A DNA stretch of 64,000 nt from Oscillatoria sp. SIO1A7 (GCA_010672965.1 JAAHFN010000024.1:131635-195634), one strand, 5' to 3'. Counted from the first letter of the stretch, positions 26,032-35,677 are shown. The notes: generated by a model from the letters alone, not told the origin. Numbers and translations are program-made.

Positions 26032-27747
26032 ATGAAATGGGAAGCTCTAGCCGTTGGCATTAATCGTTATCTTTTGCTGAAGTCTTTGACAACTAGCGCA
26101 GCCAAAGACTTAACGATCGCGCATTCGGATGCTACAAAAATTGCGAATCGCCTAGAAACCTCTGGCGGGCACTTGTGGAATGTCAGACTTTTGCCCGCTG
26201 GCGAGAAAGACTTGCTGAAAAAAAACGAACTAGAGGCAGCTATTGCCGAACTTTTCCCTACCGATAGCAATCAGGCACCAGAAGGGGCGCTGCTATTTTT
26301 TGCCGGACATGGCTTTCGAGCGCCATGCCGGGAGGAAGGCGCTGGGTATGAAGGATTTTTGGGAACGAGCGATGCCAATCCCAGAGGGGATAACTGGGGG
26401 GTTTCCCTAACTTGGTTGCGGCAAAGATTGTTGCAAAGCAAGGTGAAAAAGCAGATTGTTTGGCTGGACTGCTGCCACAGTGGAGAGTTACTGAATTTTT
26501 TGACTGAGGACGAGTTGAAAGATTGGCTCTCTGGGGGCGATCGCCTCTTAATAGCTGCCTCTCGGGATGACAAAACTGCCTTGGGAACGAGAGAACAAGG
26601 GGTTTTGACTAAAGTTTTATTAGATGCCCTCGATCCCGAGTTACATCCAGCAGGAGAATTGATTAGCAGTTATACGATTAAGCGATTCATCGACCAAACA
26701 TTATCAAGTAATCCAGTCCTGAAAGGTCAGATACCCTTAGTAAAGCATTTCGGTGAGGAAATCCTGTTTTGGCCGGGGAGCAAAAAGACTAAAAGAAAAG
26801 TCAGACAACTATGGAAGTTGGAATATACTCTCGATGCTCATTCAGATCGGGTTAGTTCAGTAGCAATTAGCCCGGATGGAAAAATTATCGCTAGCAGCAG
26901 TCACGATCGCACCGTTAAGCTCTGGAATTTGACTACCGGACAATTGCTAAAGGCTCTTGCGGGACATTCAAGTGCAGTGCTTTCTGTCGCCTTCAGCCCA
27001 GATGGGAAAACTCTGGCTAGTGCCAGTAATATGGAATTTCAAGACGGCAATATTAAGCTGTGGGATGTCAGCACCGGGAGACTGAGCCAAACTATGAACA
27101 AGTTCTGGTTTGCTGGGCGCGTTTGCTGCGTTGTTTTCAGTCCATCCGGGCAAACCCTCGTTAGCGGTAATATTGACGCCACAATTAAATTCTGGGATTT
27201 AGGAAGTGGAAAACAGTCGAAAACCTTGAGGGGACACGGGTGGGACGTGGCTTCTGTTGCTTTCAGCCCTGACGGTCAGCGCCTCGTTAGTGGCGGTATG
27301 GATGGTGCGATAATGATTTGGGATTGGCGCAATGGGACAAGACTGCGCACCCTGAATCGTCCCGATGACTTTTTCGGTTCCTTGGTATCCTGGTTGGACT
27401 CTTCTGTGGGATTTGTTCGCTCTGTGGCGATTAGTCGCGATGGCAAAACTATTGCCAGTGGAGGCTACAAACAACCTGTAATGCTGTGGAATATTGACAC
27501 TGGCAAGCTTCTGAGAGTTTTTGCAGAACATTCCGGCGCAGTTTCGGCTGTTGCCTTCAGTCCCGATGGGGAAACTTTAGCCACCAGTGGCGAGGACAAT
27601 ACCCTGAAAATTTGGGATTTTCAACAGGGAGATTTGCTTCAGACTCTCGAACATATAGATTCGGTTACATGTCTTGCCTACAGCCCCGATGGCAAAATAT
27701 TGGTTACTGGCAGTGCAGACAAGACTCTTAATATTTGGCGTCTGTAG
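26032..27747 (+). CDS. Orthocaspase with WD40 repeats
   Basis: This 571-residue protein fuses a peptidase C14 (metacaspase-like) domain (about 1-250) with a WD40 propeller (about 270-571). The catalytic dyad is intact: His93 in FFAGHG and Cys148 in DCCHSG. About seven WD repeats end in WDL, WNL or WDF pairs with SPDG turns. Metacaspase-like enzymes cleave after Arg or Lys, and the WD40 part probably recruits targets (family knowledge). An ATG with GGAG 9 nt upstream fixes the start. It faces the sigma-like gene convergently and is a paralogue of the gene at 31956, with similar domain order and 'VAFSPDG' repeats. Confidence 0.92.
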   Translation: MKWEALAVGINRYLLLKSLTTSAAKDLTIAHSDATKIANRLETSGGHLWNVRLLPAGEKDLLKKNELEAAIAELFPTDSNQAPEGALLFFAGHGFRAPCREEGAGYEGFLGTSDANPRGDNWGVSLTWLRQRLLQSKVKKQIVWLDCCHSGELLNFLTEDELKDWLSGGDRLLIAASRDDKTALGTREQGVLTKVLLDALDPELHPAGELISSYTIKRFIDQTLSSNPVLKGQIPLVKHFGEEILFWPGSKKTKRKVRQLWKLEYTLDAHSDRVSSVAISPDGKIIASSSHDRTVKLWNLTTGQLLKALAGHSSAVLSVAFSPDGKTLASASNMEFQDGNIKLWDVSTGRLSQTMNKFWFAGRVCCVVFSPSGQTLVSGNIDATIKFWDLGSGKQSKTLRGHGWDVASVAFSPDGQRLVSGGMDGAIMIWDWRNGTRLRTLNRPDDFFGSLVSWLDSSVGFVRSVAISRDGKTIASGGYKQPVMLWNIDTGKLLRVFAEHSGAVSAVAFSPDGETLATSGEDNTLKIWDFQQGDLLQTLEHIDSVTCLAYSPDGKILVTGSADKTLNIWRL

Positions 27748-27867
27748 CGGTTCCGCTCTAAGGCTTCGACCTCTTTGACTAGCGAATTATATCACCGTTC
27801 GGGCTGAGCGAAGTCGAAGCCATTACCGTTCGGGCTTTATAAAGAATTGGTCTGAGTCGTATAGCGT

Positions 27868-27955
27868 AAAAAATTGAAAAAAGTAGGGGCGATCGCATCC
27901 CGAACGAGAAACAGAAATTTCTATACGGGGATGCTTCGCCCAGGCTTTTCGAGGT
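27868..27955. repeat. Degenerate element A copy
   Basis: AGTAGGGGCGATCGCATCCCGA followed by GGGGATGCTTCGCCC: the inner arms of element A without clear outer ends. Confidence 0.6.
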
Positions 27956-28002
27956 TACACAATTTTTGGTATTTAGAGCATCGCTCCTAAATACAAAATC
28001 AA

Positions 28003-28629
28003 TTACCCTTCATCCAGGTCTTCTAAATATTCCCGTAACTTGGGGGCAAAAGACCGGCAACTGCGCTGGTAAAAAACGCTCAAGGTTGAGAGGGGTATGT
28101 CCCAATCCTCCGACAAGTCTTGCCAGGAGGTGCGAGCCAACCGCCGCAAAGCGATCGCCTGAAAGTTCGCCTCCGGGCAACCGCGAACGTGCTTCTTCTC
28201 AAACAAACCTTCTGGGTCTAACTGCAGGCAATCCCAAAGGCGATCGCCGAGTCTGGAGGACGTTACTGGTTGGGCGACTGTATCCATAAGAGGCGTTCCC
28301 GAAGCATCGTTCGCAAAATCTAGAGATAGTTCTCGGGGCGATCGCTTGTAGGCTTTAATAGCTTCGATAAATCGCCAGTGCAGGAGATTGTTAAACCAGG
28401 TTATTACTTTGGCTTTTCTCCGGTCGTACTGGTAAATCTTGCGCCATAAATCTAATAAGGCGTTCTGGAGAGCGTCGTTATAGACTTCCGGTGGAAAGTT
28501 AAAGCGACCCTCACAGTAGATTTTGCCCGATTTTTCGATAGCACGAATCAGCTTGGTTAGCGCCAGCCGCTGCTTTTTGCTCTTGGCTGGGTGCTGTTGG
28601 GCCTCTATGGCCAGATCTTCGAGGGTCAT
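28003..28629 (-). CDS. Sigma-70-like factor, divergent
   Basis: A 208-residue protein resembling cyanobacterial sigma-like factors: a helical region around EVYNDALQNALLDLWRKI and YDRRKAKVITWFNNLLHWRFIEAIK corresponds to sigma region 2 (DNA melting and -10 recognition), and the C-terminal part LARTSWQDLSEDWDIPLSTLSVFYQRS looks like a region 4 helix-turn-helix. ATG 28629 is used; a TTG at 28698, immediately after a stop, would add 23 residues. Promoter targets are unknown. It sits between orthocaspase-WD40 genes, so it may control accessory genes, but that is only context. Confidence 0.7.
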   Translation of the reverse strand: MTLEDLAIEAQQHPAKSKKQRLALTKLIRAIEKSGKIYCEGRFNFPPEVYNDALQNALLDLWRKIYQYDRRKAKVITWFNNLLHWRFIEAIKAYKRSPRELSLDFANDASGTPLMDTVAQPVTSSRLGDRLWDCLQLDPEGLFEKKHVRGCPEANFQAIALRRLARTSWQDLSEDWDIPLSTLSVFYQRSCRSFAPKLREYLEDLDEG

Positions 28630-29040
28630 ACCTTTACAGCCTCCCGATTGGAATCGACAACCCCAAGCTATTACATCGTTAGTACGGGGGTCTTCCAATT
28701 AAGCGGGAGAGATGGGGAGAGATGGGGAGAGATGGGGAGAGATGGGGGGAGAGATGGGGAGTGTGAGCGTAGGGGCGACAGCATTCCCGAGACAGCCTTT
28801 GCTTAAAAGCAAAAATTATTGTATTGGAATGCTTCGCCCCAGAAACCTACGCAGCCCACCGATCGCGCTCATTTAAGAGGATTATAAAAAACATACCCTT
28901 GAAAGTCCCACCCCCTTCCCTCGCCCAATTCCCAATGCCTTATGGGCAAATATGGCCCAATTCCCAATTCCCAATTCCCAATTCCCCATACCCAATTCCC
29001 CATGCCCAATTCCCAATTCCCAATTCCCAATTCCCAATTT
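28630..29040. repeat. Repeat spacer
   Basis: Holds GAGAGATGGGGA tandem units (28705-28762), an element A copy with inner arms (28770-28850) and a long run of CCCAATTCCCAATTCC tandem units (28930-29040) that reaches into the end of the next gene. No gene. Confidence 0.8.
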
Positions 29041-30405
29041 TCAATTACGATACAATTCCCAGGTCTTGTAGATGTCATTAGCGATCGCCTGTCGTAGTTT
29101 TCCCGGCAAGAGGACTTCAACGTGGTAGCGCCATGCGACGAGGCGCTGGATGACATTGGGGTCTCTTTCTCGATAGCTCGCTGTATAGTAAGCATCCTCG
29201 GAATGGGAGGAGACAATATTTAATAGCATCTGTTTTTCTTCAGGGCGATCTAGCTGTTCAATCATATGGATAGCTTGCCGAGAGCTAATTTGCTGGAAAG
29301 TTTCGTGGCGCACCGTTCCTTTGATATAACCCCGGTGATAAAGGCGATCGAATCTGAGCAGCATGGGGGAGGCGGGTTGATAGAAATCAAACCCCCAAGC
29401 ATCGGCCATTTGCTCTTGGATATAGTCGGGGCTGGGGAGAGTTCCCTGCCGATGGCGGCGGAGCAAAAATTCTGGAATTTGCGGGTCAGTCCAGTCTAGA
29501 GAAACGAATTCGCCCTTGATTCGTTCCAGTCGATAATTGCGCCAGTCCGCTTCCCCCGCAGGCGTCTGACCCCATGCGACTAAATAAACCGCTCGTTGGA
29601 CGTAGTAAATACAAACGGGATAGACGATACAGCTCGCAACTTGGGGGAATTTGGGGCTCTGGTAGCGCAGGAGCAGACAAGGTACGGGGTCTTTTTCCCA
29701 GATTTCTCGCAGTTGCGCTTGGAGGTCATCTACTCGATCTACTTTGCTGTCGGGCAATACATAGTCAACCTGCAAGAAAAACCTTTGCGTTCCTTTAATA
29801 ATGCTGGAAAAGTTATCGGCGATCGCAGCTAAGTCTGGATGGCTCAGAAAGTTCAGCTCGTAAGCGGTTAGGCTAGCAGAAGGACGAATCTGTTTTTCGG
29901 TTTTGGGTCGCGCCGGCCAGTCCTTGACTCTTTCGTATGCTTTCTCTCTGCGGTTGAGCCAGCCGAGTTTGACCAGAATCTGCAAATCATTAGAAAGCGA
30001 TCGCGGCGTTATGGCAAATAATCTGCGCTGGAGTAACTGGGAGATATTCTTGGGAACGGAAGCATGTTGCTCTAGGGATTCGAGCCATTCTTTCTCTGGC
30101 AGTCCCGTATCGCGATTAAATAGCCAGTCGGCGATCGTTAGGGCGCAGGGACAATTGGGGTCGTGGAGAGGGGGAGTTTTTTGCCACTGTTGATGAAGGT
30201 CGCCTGTAAAGAAAGCATCTCGCCACTGAGGATAGGTAAAAGGGTCGCTTAGAGAGAGGTTTTCTCCTAGGTCGCCGTAGAGACATCGCAGCCATACCCA
30301 CAGCCGCACCGCTCGTTCTAGGTTTTGTTTTAGGGAGCCGCGAGCCAGCCATTGCAGCAGCTCTATTGTGGGGCGATCGCCAAATAGTTCGTTTTGTTCG
30401 TTCAT
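29041..30405 (-). CDS. WYL-like, TIGR03985-type CRISPR-associated protein
   Basis: This 454-residue protein resembles the TIGR03985 family, found in CRISPR-bearing cyanobacteria. Visible parts: an N-terminal helical region beginning [26 protein letters not shown], a winged-helix-like stretch ([18 protein letters not shown]) and a C-terminal WYL-like core ([28 protein letters not shown]). WYL proteins commonly sense ligands and regulate defence loci. No cas genes or CRISPR array are visible in this window, so it is an orphan here. The family call is from recalled sequence features and should be treated as moderate. It ends inside GGGAATTG repeat DNA, which may have replaced the original 3' flank. 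Confidence 0.62.
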   Translation of the reverse strand: MNEQNELFGDRPTIELLQWLARGSLKQNLERAVRLWVWLRCLYGDLGENLSLSDPFTYPQWRDAFFTGDLHQQWQKTPPLHDPNCPCALTIADWLFNRDTGLPEKEWLESLEQHASVPKNISQLLQRRLFAITPRSLSNDLQILVKLGWLNRREKAYERVKDWPARPKTEKQIRPSASLTAYELNFLSHPDLAAIADNFSSIIKGTQRFFLQVDYVLPDSKVDRVDDLQAQLREIWEKDPVPCLLLRYQSPKFPQVASCIVYPVCIYYVQRAVYLVAWGQTPAGEADWRNYRLERIKGEFVSLDWTDPQIPEFLLRRHRQGTLPSPDYIQEQMADAWGFDFYQPASPMLLRFDRLYHRGYIKGTVRHETFQQISSRQAIHMIEQLDRPEEKQMLLNIVSSHSEDAYYTASYRERDPNVIQRLVAWRYHVEVLLPGKLRQAIANDIYKTWELYRN

Positions 30406-30857
30406 AACCGGTTTGGATTTTGGATTAAGACCAATTCTTGATGAAGCTGCAACAAATAATATAAAGACCTTTATCCGCCGTTCGGGCTGAGCTTGTCGTA
30501 GGCGAAGCCTGCCCGGAGGGCATAGACCAGTCCATTGGCAGCCCTGGGCTTCGACAAGCTCAGCCCGAACGGGTTTGTTGCGTCTTCATACAGAAATGGT
30601 ATAATAATTATTTGGAATAGCCGAGAAACCCGGGTTTTTGAAAAACCCGGGTTTCTGCAATTTGTTTATCTTCTAGACTTTACAGAGTGGCAGTGCCAAT
30701 TCCGTTACAAAGGCGTTTATCGCGATCGCTGACATTGGGATTATTTTTCAGATAGTCGCGTACCCAATCGCAACCGATATTCACCAGAAAGTCAATATCC
30801 AAATTCCACTTGTCAAGCTTGCAAAGCTTCTCGCATCGTCTCCTTTTTTCTCTCGAA
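30406..30857. repeat. Palindromic elements, no gene
   Basis: An imperfect palindrome (about 30438-30600) has ends ATGAAGCTGCAACAAA / TTTGTTGCGTCTTCAT and inner arms GTTCGGGCTGAGCTTGTCG / CGACAAGCTCAGCCCGAAC. A CCCGGGTTTTT hairpin follows at 30623-30657. The rest (30660-30857) shows nothing clear. Confidence 0.75.
30438..30600. repeat. MITE-like element B
   Basis: About 160 bp with terminal inverted repeats and a second nested inverted repeat (see spacer entry). One end matches 11480-11500 and a GTTCGGGCTGAGC core recurs at 27810-27835, so it is a dispersed family. Confidence 0.7.
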
Positions 30858-31307
30858 TTATCCCAGTAGCTTCATCACTCTATCCAACCATCTGGATTTT
30901 TTTGCCGTCGCCGTTGGGTTATTTTCTTTGAGAACTTTTCTGGCAATCTTGACAATTTCCTCGCTTTCAAAGTTCTCATAACCTTCATCTCCGCCGCGTC
31001 TTTCTAGATCGCTGGCGGCGGCCAATGCCTCGGCCAGTTCTTCTTCCGTCGGCACCAATTGCGATTTGGTAACGCTCAGCGCATCCAAGCGACCCAGAGC
31101 TGCTTGAAATTCTCGGTTTAGGGAGGGGCTCTCGGCAATAATAGCCATCAAGCCTTCGCCGATAAACTCCCAGTCATCCGGATCCAGTTCTAGTTGTTCG
31201 CCGACCTCGAATAATCTATCCTTTTGAGATTTGCCCAGGGGTTTTTTTAGCTCTTTCAGCGCTAGGAGCAGCGCTAGCAAAGCATTATTCCGGGATGGTG
31301 CATCCAT
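30858..31307 (-). CDS. Hypothetical acidic helical protein
   Basis: A 149-residue protein from ATG 31307 (the open frame extends to 31391 without family support). It is almost entirely helical and acidic: LLALLLALKELKKPLGKSQKDRLFEV, then ELDPDDWEFIGEGLMAIIAESP, and a basic C-terminal tail KKSRWLDRVMKLL. I do not recognise it. The leading segment resembles small all-helical adaptor domains that accompany conflict-system proteins, but this is only an impression. It is divergent from the orthocaspase-WD40 gene at 31956. Confidence 0.6.
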   Translation of the reverse strand: MDAPSRNNALLALLLALKELKKPLGKSQKDRLFEVGEQLELDPDDWEFIGEGLMAIIAESPSLNREFQAALGRLDALSVTKSQLVPTEEELAEALAAASDLERRGGDEGYENFESEEIVKIARKVLKENNPTATAKKSRWLDRVMKLLG

Positions 31308-31955
31308 CTTGTCACTGTCGTTTATTAAGGTAGTATAACTCAGACCCTCGGCATCGTGCCACCTTGTTCTATTAATTTTTTTGAATCTCAAGCCCCTTCA
31401 GGTAAAGAATTGTTTAACTAACTTGACATTTCTTAAGATCGCGTCGGGAGTTCAAAAGATGCTGTGGGCGAATTACGAGATATAAGGGTGGGAAGAGCGG
31501 GAAGGGTGGGAGGAAGGGGAAGAAGGGGAAGTCAAGCGCCATCAGCATTTAAGGATTATAAGGTGTCAGCCGCCCCAGTTAATTGCTCTATAGCATTTCT
31601 CAAATAAATGTACCGAAGGAAACGTAGGGGCGACAGCATCCCCGAGACTATCTCGGCCATAGAACGGTAACCCCCGTAATGGGATGCTTCGCCCCAGGCA
31701 GCTCACATCAATTTGAGAAAAGCTCTATCTCGGGCTATTAGCTAAAGTAGGTTAAAACCCACTCCGGAATTCCTGTAGCCGCGACTTTAGTCGAATGGCT
31801 GCCTCAGTATAGCGATCCTAAATAGGATACGCTACGATTGGAGTCAGAAAGCCGGTTTTTTGAAAAAACCGGCTTTCTCATATATCTATCGCAAATCATT
31901 TAGGATTACTATATAATAGACGATAGCAAATCTTTCTCGAAAGGCTAGCATAAAG
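31308..31955. repeat. Repeat spacer upstream of orthocaspase
   Basis: Contains a purine-rich tract (31488-31532), one full element A copy (31588-31732) with outer ends AGCATTTCTCAAATAAATGT / ACATCAATTTGAGAAAAGCT, and a GAAAGCCGGTTTTTT palindrome (31846-31878). Promoter elements for the 31956 gene must lie near 31880-31955. Confidence 0.8.
31588..31732. repeat. MITE-like element A, full copy
   Basis: The best-preserved single copy: about 20-bp outer inverted repeats and inner arms GGGGCGACAGCATCCC / GGGATGCTTCGCCCC around a CGAGACTATCTCGG core. Confidence 0.85.
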
Positions 31956-33758
31956 ATGAAACGAAATGCTTTGGTAGTAGGTATTAATCGATATCCCTTT
32001 TTCAAGGAATCGCCGACGAGTAAGGCCCGGGAACTGGAGGTACCAGCCAAGGATGCGGAGGCGATCGCTCGACTCCTGGACGAACCCGGTGGCGAGTTGG
32101 CTTGGAGCGTCAAGCGCTTGCCGGAAGACTACCCAGACGGCAAACCAATTGTTAGCGAAAATGTGGTTACGCAAGCGGAACTGGCCACGGCCATATCCGA
32201 GCTGTTGCATCCCAAGACCTCCCACCCTCCAGATGTAGCGCTGTTATTTTTTGCCGGACATGGCTTGCGCAGAGAACGCGGCACTGGAACAGAAGGTTTT
32301 CTAGCAGCCAGCGATACTAGGTTAAAAACGTCTGACGAAAAGCGATCGGGGATTTCCCTGAGTTGGTTGCGGGAGCAGTTGCTTAGCAGTCCGGTAAAAA
32401 AGCAGATTGTCTGGCTGGATTGTTGCCATAGCGGGGAATTGATGAATTTTAGCGCTGAGGAATTGGAGCAGTGGCTACAAGGAGGCGATCGCTTTTTAGT
32501 TGCTGCTTCTCGGGACGATCGCCCTGCCAATGCTTTAAAACATGGGGTACTGACAGAGGTTTTGTTGGAGGGACTCGACCCGGAACGACAACCGGAGGGA
32601 GATTGGATTAGCAGTTACTCGTTGGACATATTTATCGAGAAACAACTAGAAAAGAAGCCGATGCTGAAAACCCAAATTCCTCTAGTCAGGCAATTTGGCA
32701 GCAAAATAAAATTTTGGCAAGGCCGAAAACCATCTCCCTCGCGAGACTGGCAATGCGAAAAAACTATAAGCGAGTTTTACGACCTCGAACCGGAAAGACC
32801 CTTGCACGAAAAAGCTTACACGACATTTGTAAACAAAATTGCTACTAAAACGGCGCAATATGGAACCAAAGTCGCCTTCACCCCTAATGGCAAGTATTTT
32901 ATTAGCGTTGGTTTTGAGGTCATCGAGTTACGGAAGCTAAGCGATGGCGAAGCAGTTAGAAAGCTGGAACAGCGAACGCCAATGCAGCAAGGGTATTTTA
33001 CGGGTGCGGCCATTAGCTCCAAGGGTCTGCTGGCAGCCAACAAGATAGAACAGAAAATAACTATTTGGGACTTGAGAGTTGGGAAAATGTTGCATACTTT
33101 CTCTAAGAATTTCAGTTTTTCAAATGTGGTAACTAGCCAGCTTGATTTCGGGGGACATGACTCGGTGGCCTTCAGCCCGGATGGGGAACTTTTGGCGGGC
33201 AGCGATGGCAATGTCATTCGCTTGTGGAATCCCAATACCGGAGCAGAGCTGCCCAGTCTCAAGGGACATTCCAATAAAGTAACCTCCCTGGCCTTCAGTC
33301 CCGACGGGGAAATGCTGGTCAGCGGCAGTTACGATCGCTCCCTTAAGCTTTGGCATCCCACTAGCAGAAAATTGCTCGCTACCCTCAACGGACATAACGG
33401 ACATAAGGACGGAGTTTATGCAGTCGCCTTTAGCCCCGACGGACGAACAATCGCCAGCGGCAGCAACGATAAGACGATTAAACTTTGGCATCCAGACAAT
33501 CCCGAACCTTACCGCACTCTCTACGAACATAAGAGTGGAGTTTTCTGCCTCGCCATTAGCCCAGACGGACAAACCCTGGCTAGCGGCAGCTCAGACAAAA
33601 CTATTAAACTCTGGGGGCTGGATACGGGAGAACTTCTCTGCTCTTTAGAAGAACATACCAGAGCGGTGACCTCCGTGGCCTTTAGTCCGAAAGGAAAAGT
33701 TTTCGCCAGCGGCAGTCGCGACCAGACTGTTAAAATTTGGCGCAGTAGGATCGGCTAA
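31956..33758 (+). CDS. Orthocaspase with WD40 repeats
   Basis: A 600-residue paralogue of the 26032 gene. Peptidase C14 domain about 1-255 with intact His102 (FFAGHG) and Cys157 (DCCHSG); linker of about 60 residues; then WD40 repeats, the first two degenerate and the last five regular (VAFSPDG, SGSxDxTIKLW pattern). It is a cytosolic, predicted Arg/Lys-specific protease with a binding propeller (family knowledge). It is separated by 381 bp of repeats from the catalytically dead paralogue at 34140, on the same strand. Confidence 0.93.
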   Translation: MKRNALVVGINRYPFFKESPTSKARELEVPAKDAEAIARLLDEPGGELAWSVKRLPEDYPDGKPIVSENVVTQAELATAISELLHPKTSHPPDVALLFFAGHGLRRERGTGTEGFLAASDTRLKTSDEKRSGISLSWLREQLLSSPVKKQIVWLDCCHSGELMNFSAEELEQWLQGGDRFLVAASRDDRPANALKHGVLTEVLLEGLDPERQPEGDWISSYSLDIFIEKQLEKKPMLKTQIPLVRQFGSKIKFWQGRKPSPSRDWQCEKTISEFYDLEPERPLHEKAYTTFVNKIATKTAQYGTKVAFTPNGKYFISVGFEVIELRKLSDGEAVRKLEQRTPMQQGYFTGAAISSKGLLAANKIEQKITIWDLRVGKMLHTFSKNFSFSNVVTSQLDFGGHDSVAFSPDGELLAGSDGNVIRLWNPNTGAELPSLKGHSNKVTSLAFSPDGEMLVSGSYDRSLKLWHPTSRKLLATLNGHNGHKDGVYAVAFSPDGRTIASGSNDKTIKLWHPDNPEPYRTLYEHKSGVFCLAISPDGQTLASGSSDKTIKLWGLDTGELLCSLEEHTRAVTSVAFSPKGKVFASGSRDQTVKIWRSRIG

Positions 33759-34139
33759 TAATTTGGGAATTGGGCATGGGGCATGGGGCATTGGTAATTG
33801 GGCATTGGCTGGAGCCAGAAACCCGGTTTTTTCAACAATACCTTCGCCAGTTTGCAAAAACACCTTATTTGTAGGGAGCGGCTCGGGAACTAAACCCAAA
33901 AAATACCCTATCGTTAAGCAATGCCGGATCCCCCCAACCCCCCTTTTTAAGGGGGGCAATAGCCAAAAGAGTTTTAAGCCCCCCTTAAAAAGGGGGGTTG
34001 GGGGGATCGTGCCGGTGGTAAAAATGGCGAAAGTATTATTGAAAAAAACCGGGTTTGTCATATACTACTCTCGCAAAGAGTTTGGGATTGCTATATGTAT
34101 AATATCTTAAAATATTTGAATGTAGGGGCAAGATAATTA
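33759..34139. repeat. Palindromic CCCCCCAACCCCCC element, no gene
   Basis: Contains GGGCATGGGG units (33766-33806), then a strong hairpin with arms CCCCCCAACCCCCCTTTTTAA and its complement (33931-33953 and 33981-34003), nested between the split halves of an AGAAACCCGGTTTTTT palindrome (33820-33838 and 34042-34056). Confidence 0.75.
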
Positions 34140-35663
34140 ATGAAGAGAAAAGCTCTGGTCATAGGCATCAATCGCTATCCCTTTCTTCGGGACTCTGCAA
34201 CCGCTCCACCCCGACATTTGACTGCCCCAGCTCGCGATGCCGGGGCGATCGCTCGGTTCCTGGAACTCTACGGCGACTTTCAGGTGCGGCGATTCCCCAC
34301 TTCCCAAGATGAATGGGAATTCGATTCAACCGGACTGGTCGTGCTAGAAGAACTCAAAACTGCGATCGACCAGTTATTCCAACCCAAAGAAGACAGCCCT
34401 CCAGATACCGCCCTGCTATTTTTTGCCGGGATAGGATTGCGACGGGAAGGCGATCGCGGAGAGACCGAGGGATTTCTGGCAACCAGCGACGCCAGCCCCA
34501 GAAAACATATCTGGGGCGTTTCCCTCAAATGGTTGCGCCAATTGCTATTAGAAAGTACCGTAGCGCAGCAAGTGATCTGGCTCGATTGCAGCTACAGCGG
34601 GGAATTGTTTAATTTTCCCGAAAGCGAGACAGAAACCGAGGGTAGCGATCGCTGTTTTATCGTTGCCTCCCGGGATTCTGAATCTGCTTATGCCCACGAC
34701 GGACACGGGCTGCTAACTACAGCTTTGATCCAAGGTATCGACCCTAAATCTAGCCCTGAAGGCATGGTGAATAGCCATACCCTGACTGACTCGATAGCCC
34801 GTAAATTTGCAGAAGAAGCCACTCCCCAGCATCCCGTCTTCCAAAACGCCGGAGAGCCGATCGTACTAACCGGCGATCGAAGAGTTATGTCATATTTGTT
34901 TAAACAAGATCCCCTCGAAAGCCTGTGGACTTATACGGATGGATGGTTTTCTAAAGACCATCCCTTGATGACACACAATTTCGTTGGTGTTTCTGGAAAC
35001 TCCAGCTATCGGGAAGAGGTTAACCGCGCCCTAGGAGTAGAACTCCCAAAGAAGTGGTGGGAGAACCCGGAGTCAGGCAAGAATTTATACGAATCTTTGA
35101 AATCCCTTTGCGGCGATACTTTTTACGGCCATAAGGCCACGAGCAAACGCTATATTTCCGTAGGAGCCGCTTACTTAATGGCATTAATGGCTCATCAACG
35201 AGCTTGGAACTGCATAGAACCGCTGACTGACAATGTTAGCGATTGGGTATCCTGGAAAAAAGCAGCCTCGTCGTACCTATTTCCCGTGCAAGACCGGGAA
35301 ACGGCAGTTGCATCAGCTAAAGCGCTGTACGACTTTTTTTTCTGCTTATTCGAGCAACGGGATCTAGCCCGTCATTCTCAGGTAAAGACTGCATTTTTCC
35401 AGGGTGAAGGCAAAATGCTGGTACTTGAATTCGAGTGGTCTGCCGATCGAGCTGCCGAAAATCGCAATCAAGACGACAGTCTGGCTCAGTGGACTTCTAA
35501 AATTCTGGCCGAAGAAAGTGTTACAATCCCCGCCAAAGCAAGCAATACCAGAGCCGCAATTTTGCGCCTGTGGAGAAATATGCTAGCTAGCCAGAAAGGT
35601 TTTATGGGTCCGGGTGTTGTCTATATGGAGGGGAGAAGGCTGGTCGTTGCATCTACAACGTAA
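34140..35663 (+). CDS. Catalytically dead caspase-like protein with novel C-terminal region
   Basis: The 507-residue protein starts like its active paralogues (MKRKALVIGINRYPF) and keeps the C14 fold to about residue 240. But the catalytic His is Ile98 (FFAGIG instead of FFAGHG), and the catalytic Cys is Ser151 with the next His replaced by Tyr (DCSYSG instead of DCCHSG). Instead of WD40 repeats it has about 250 residues I do not recognise, rich in Trp and aromatic residues (KKWWENPESG, YFLF-like segments, RLWRNMLASQKGFMGP). The stop is 14 bp from the next start and overlaps its ribosome binding site, so translation is coupled. A scaffold or sensor role is likely. Confidence 0.85.
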   Translation: MKRKALVIGINRYPFLRDSATAPPRHLTAPARDAGAIARFLELYGDFQVRRFPTSQDEWEFDSTGLVVLEELKTAIDQLFQPKEDSPPDTALLFFAGIGLRREGDRGETEGFLATSDASPRKHIWGVSLKWLRQLLLESTVAQQVIWLDCSYSGELFNFPESETETEGSDRCFIVASRDSESAYAHDGHGLLTTALIQGIDPKSSPEGMVNSHTLTDSIARKFAEEATPQHPVFQNAGEPIVLTGDRRVMSYLFKQDPLESLWTYTDGWFSKDHPLMTHNFVGVSGNSSYREEVNRALGVELPKKWWENPESGKNLYESLKSLCGDTFYGHKATSKRYISVGAAYLMALMAHQRAWNCIEPLTDNVSDWVSWKKAASSYLFPVQDRETAVASAKALYDFFFCLFEQRDLARHSQVKTAFFQGEGKMLVLEFEWSADRAAENRNQDDSLAQWTSKILAEESVTIPAKASNTRAAILRLWRNMLASQKGFMGPGVVYMEGRRLVVASTT

Positions 35664-35669
35664 AGGAGG
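35662..35669 (+). promoter_or_regulatory. Shine-Dalgarno AAAGGAGG for the 1050-residue gene
   Basis: A near-perfect ribosome binding site overlaps the stop codon of the upstream gene and lies 8 nt before ATG 35678, confirming start and coupling. Confidence 0.85.
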
Positions 35670-35677
35670 AATATCTG

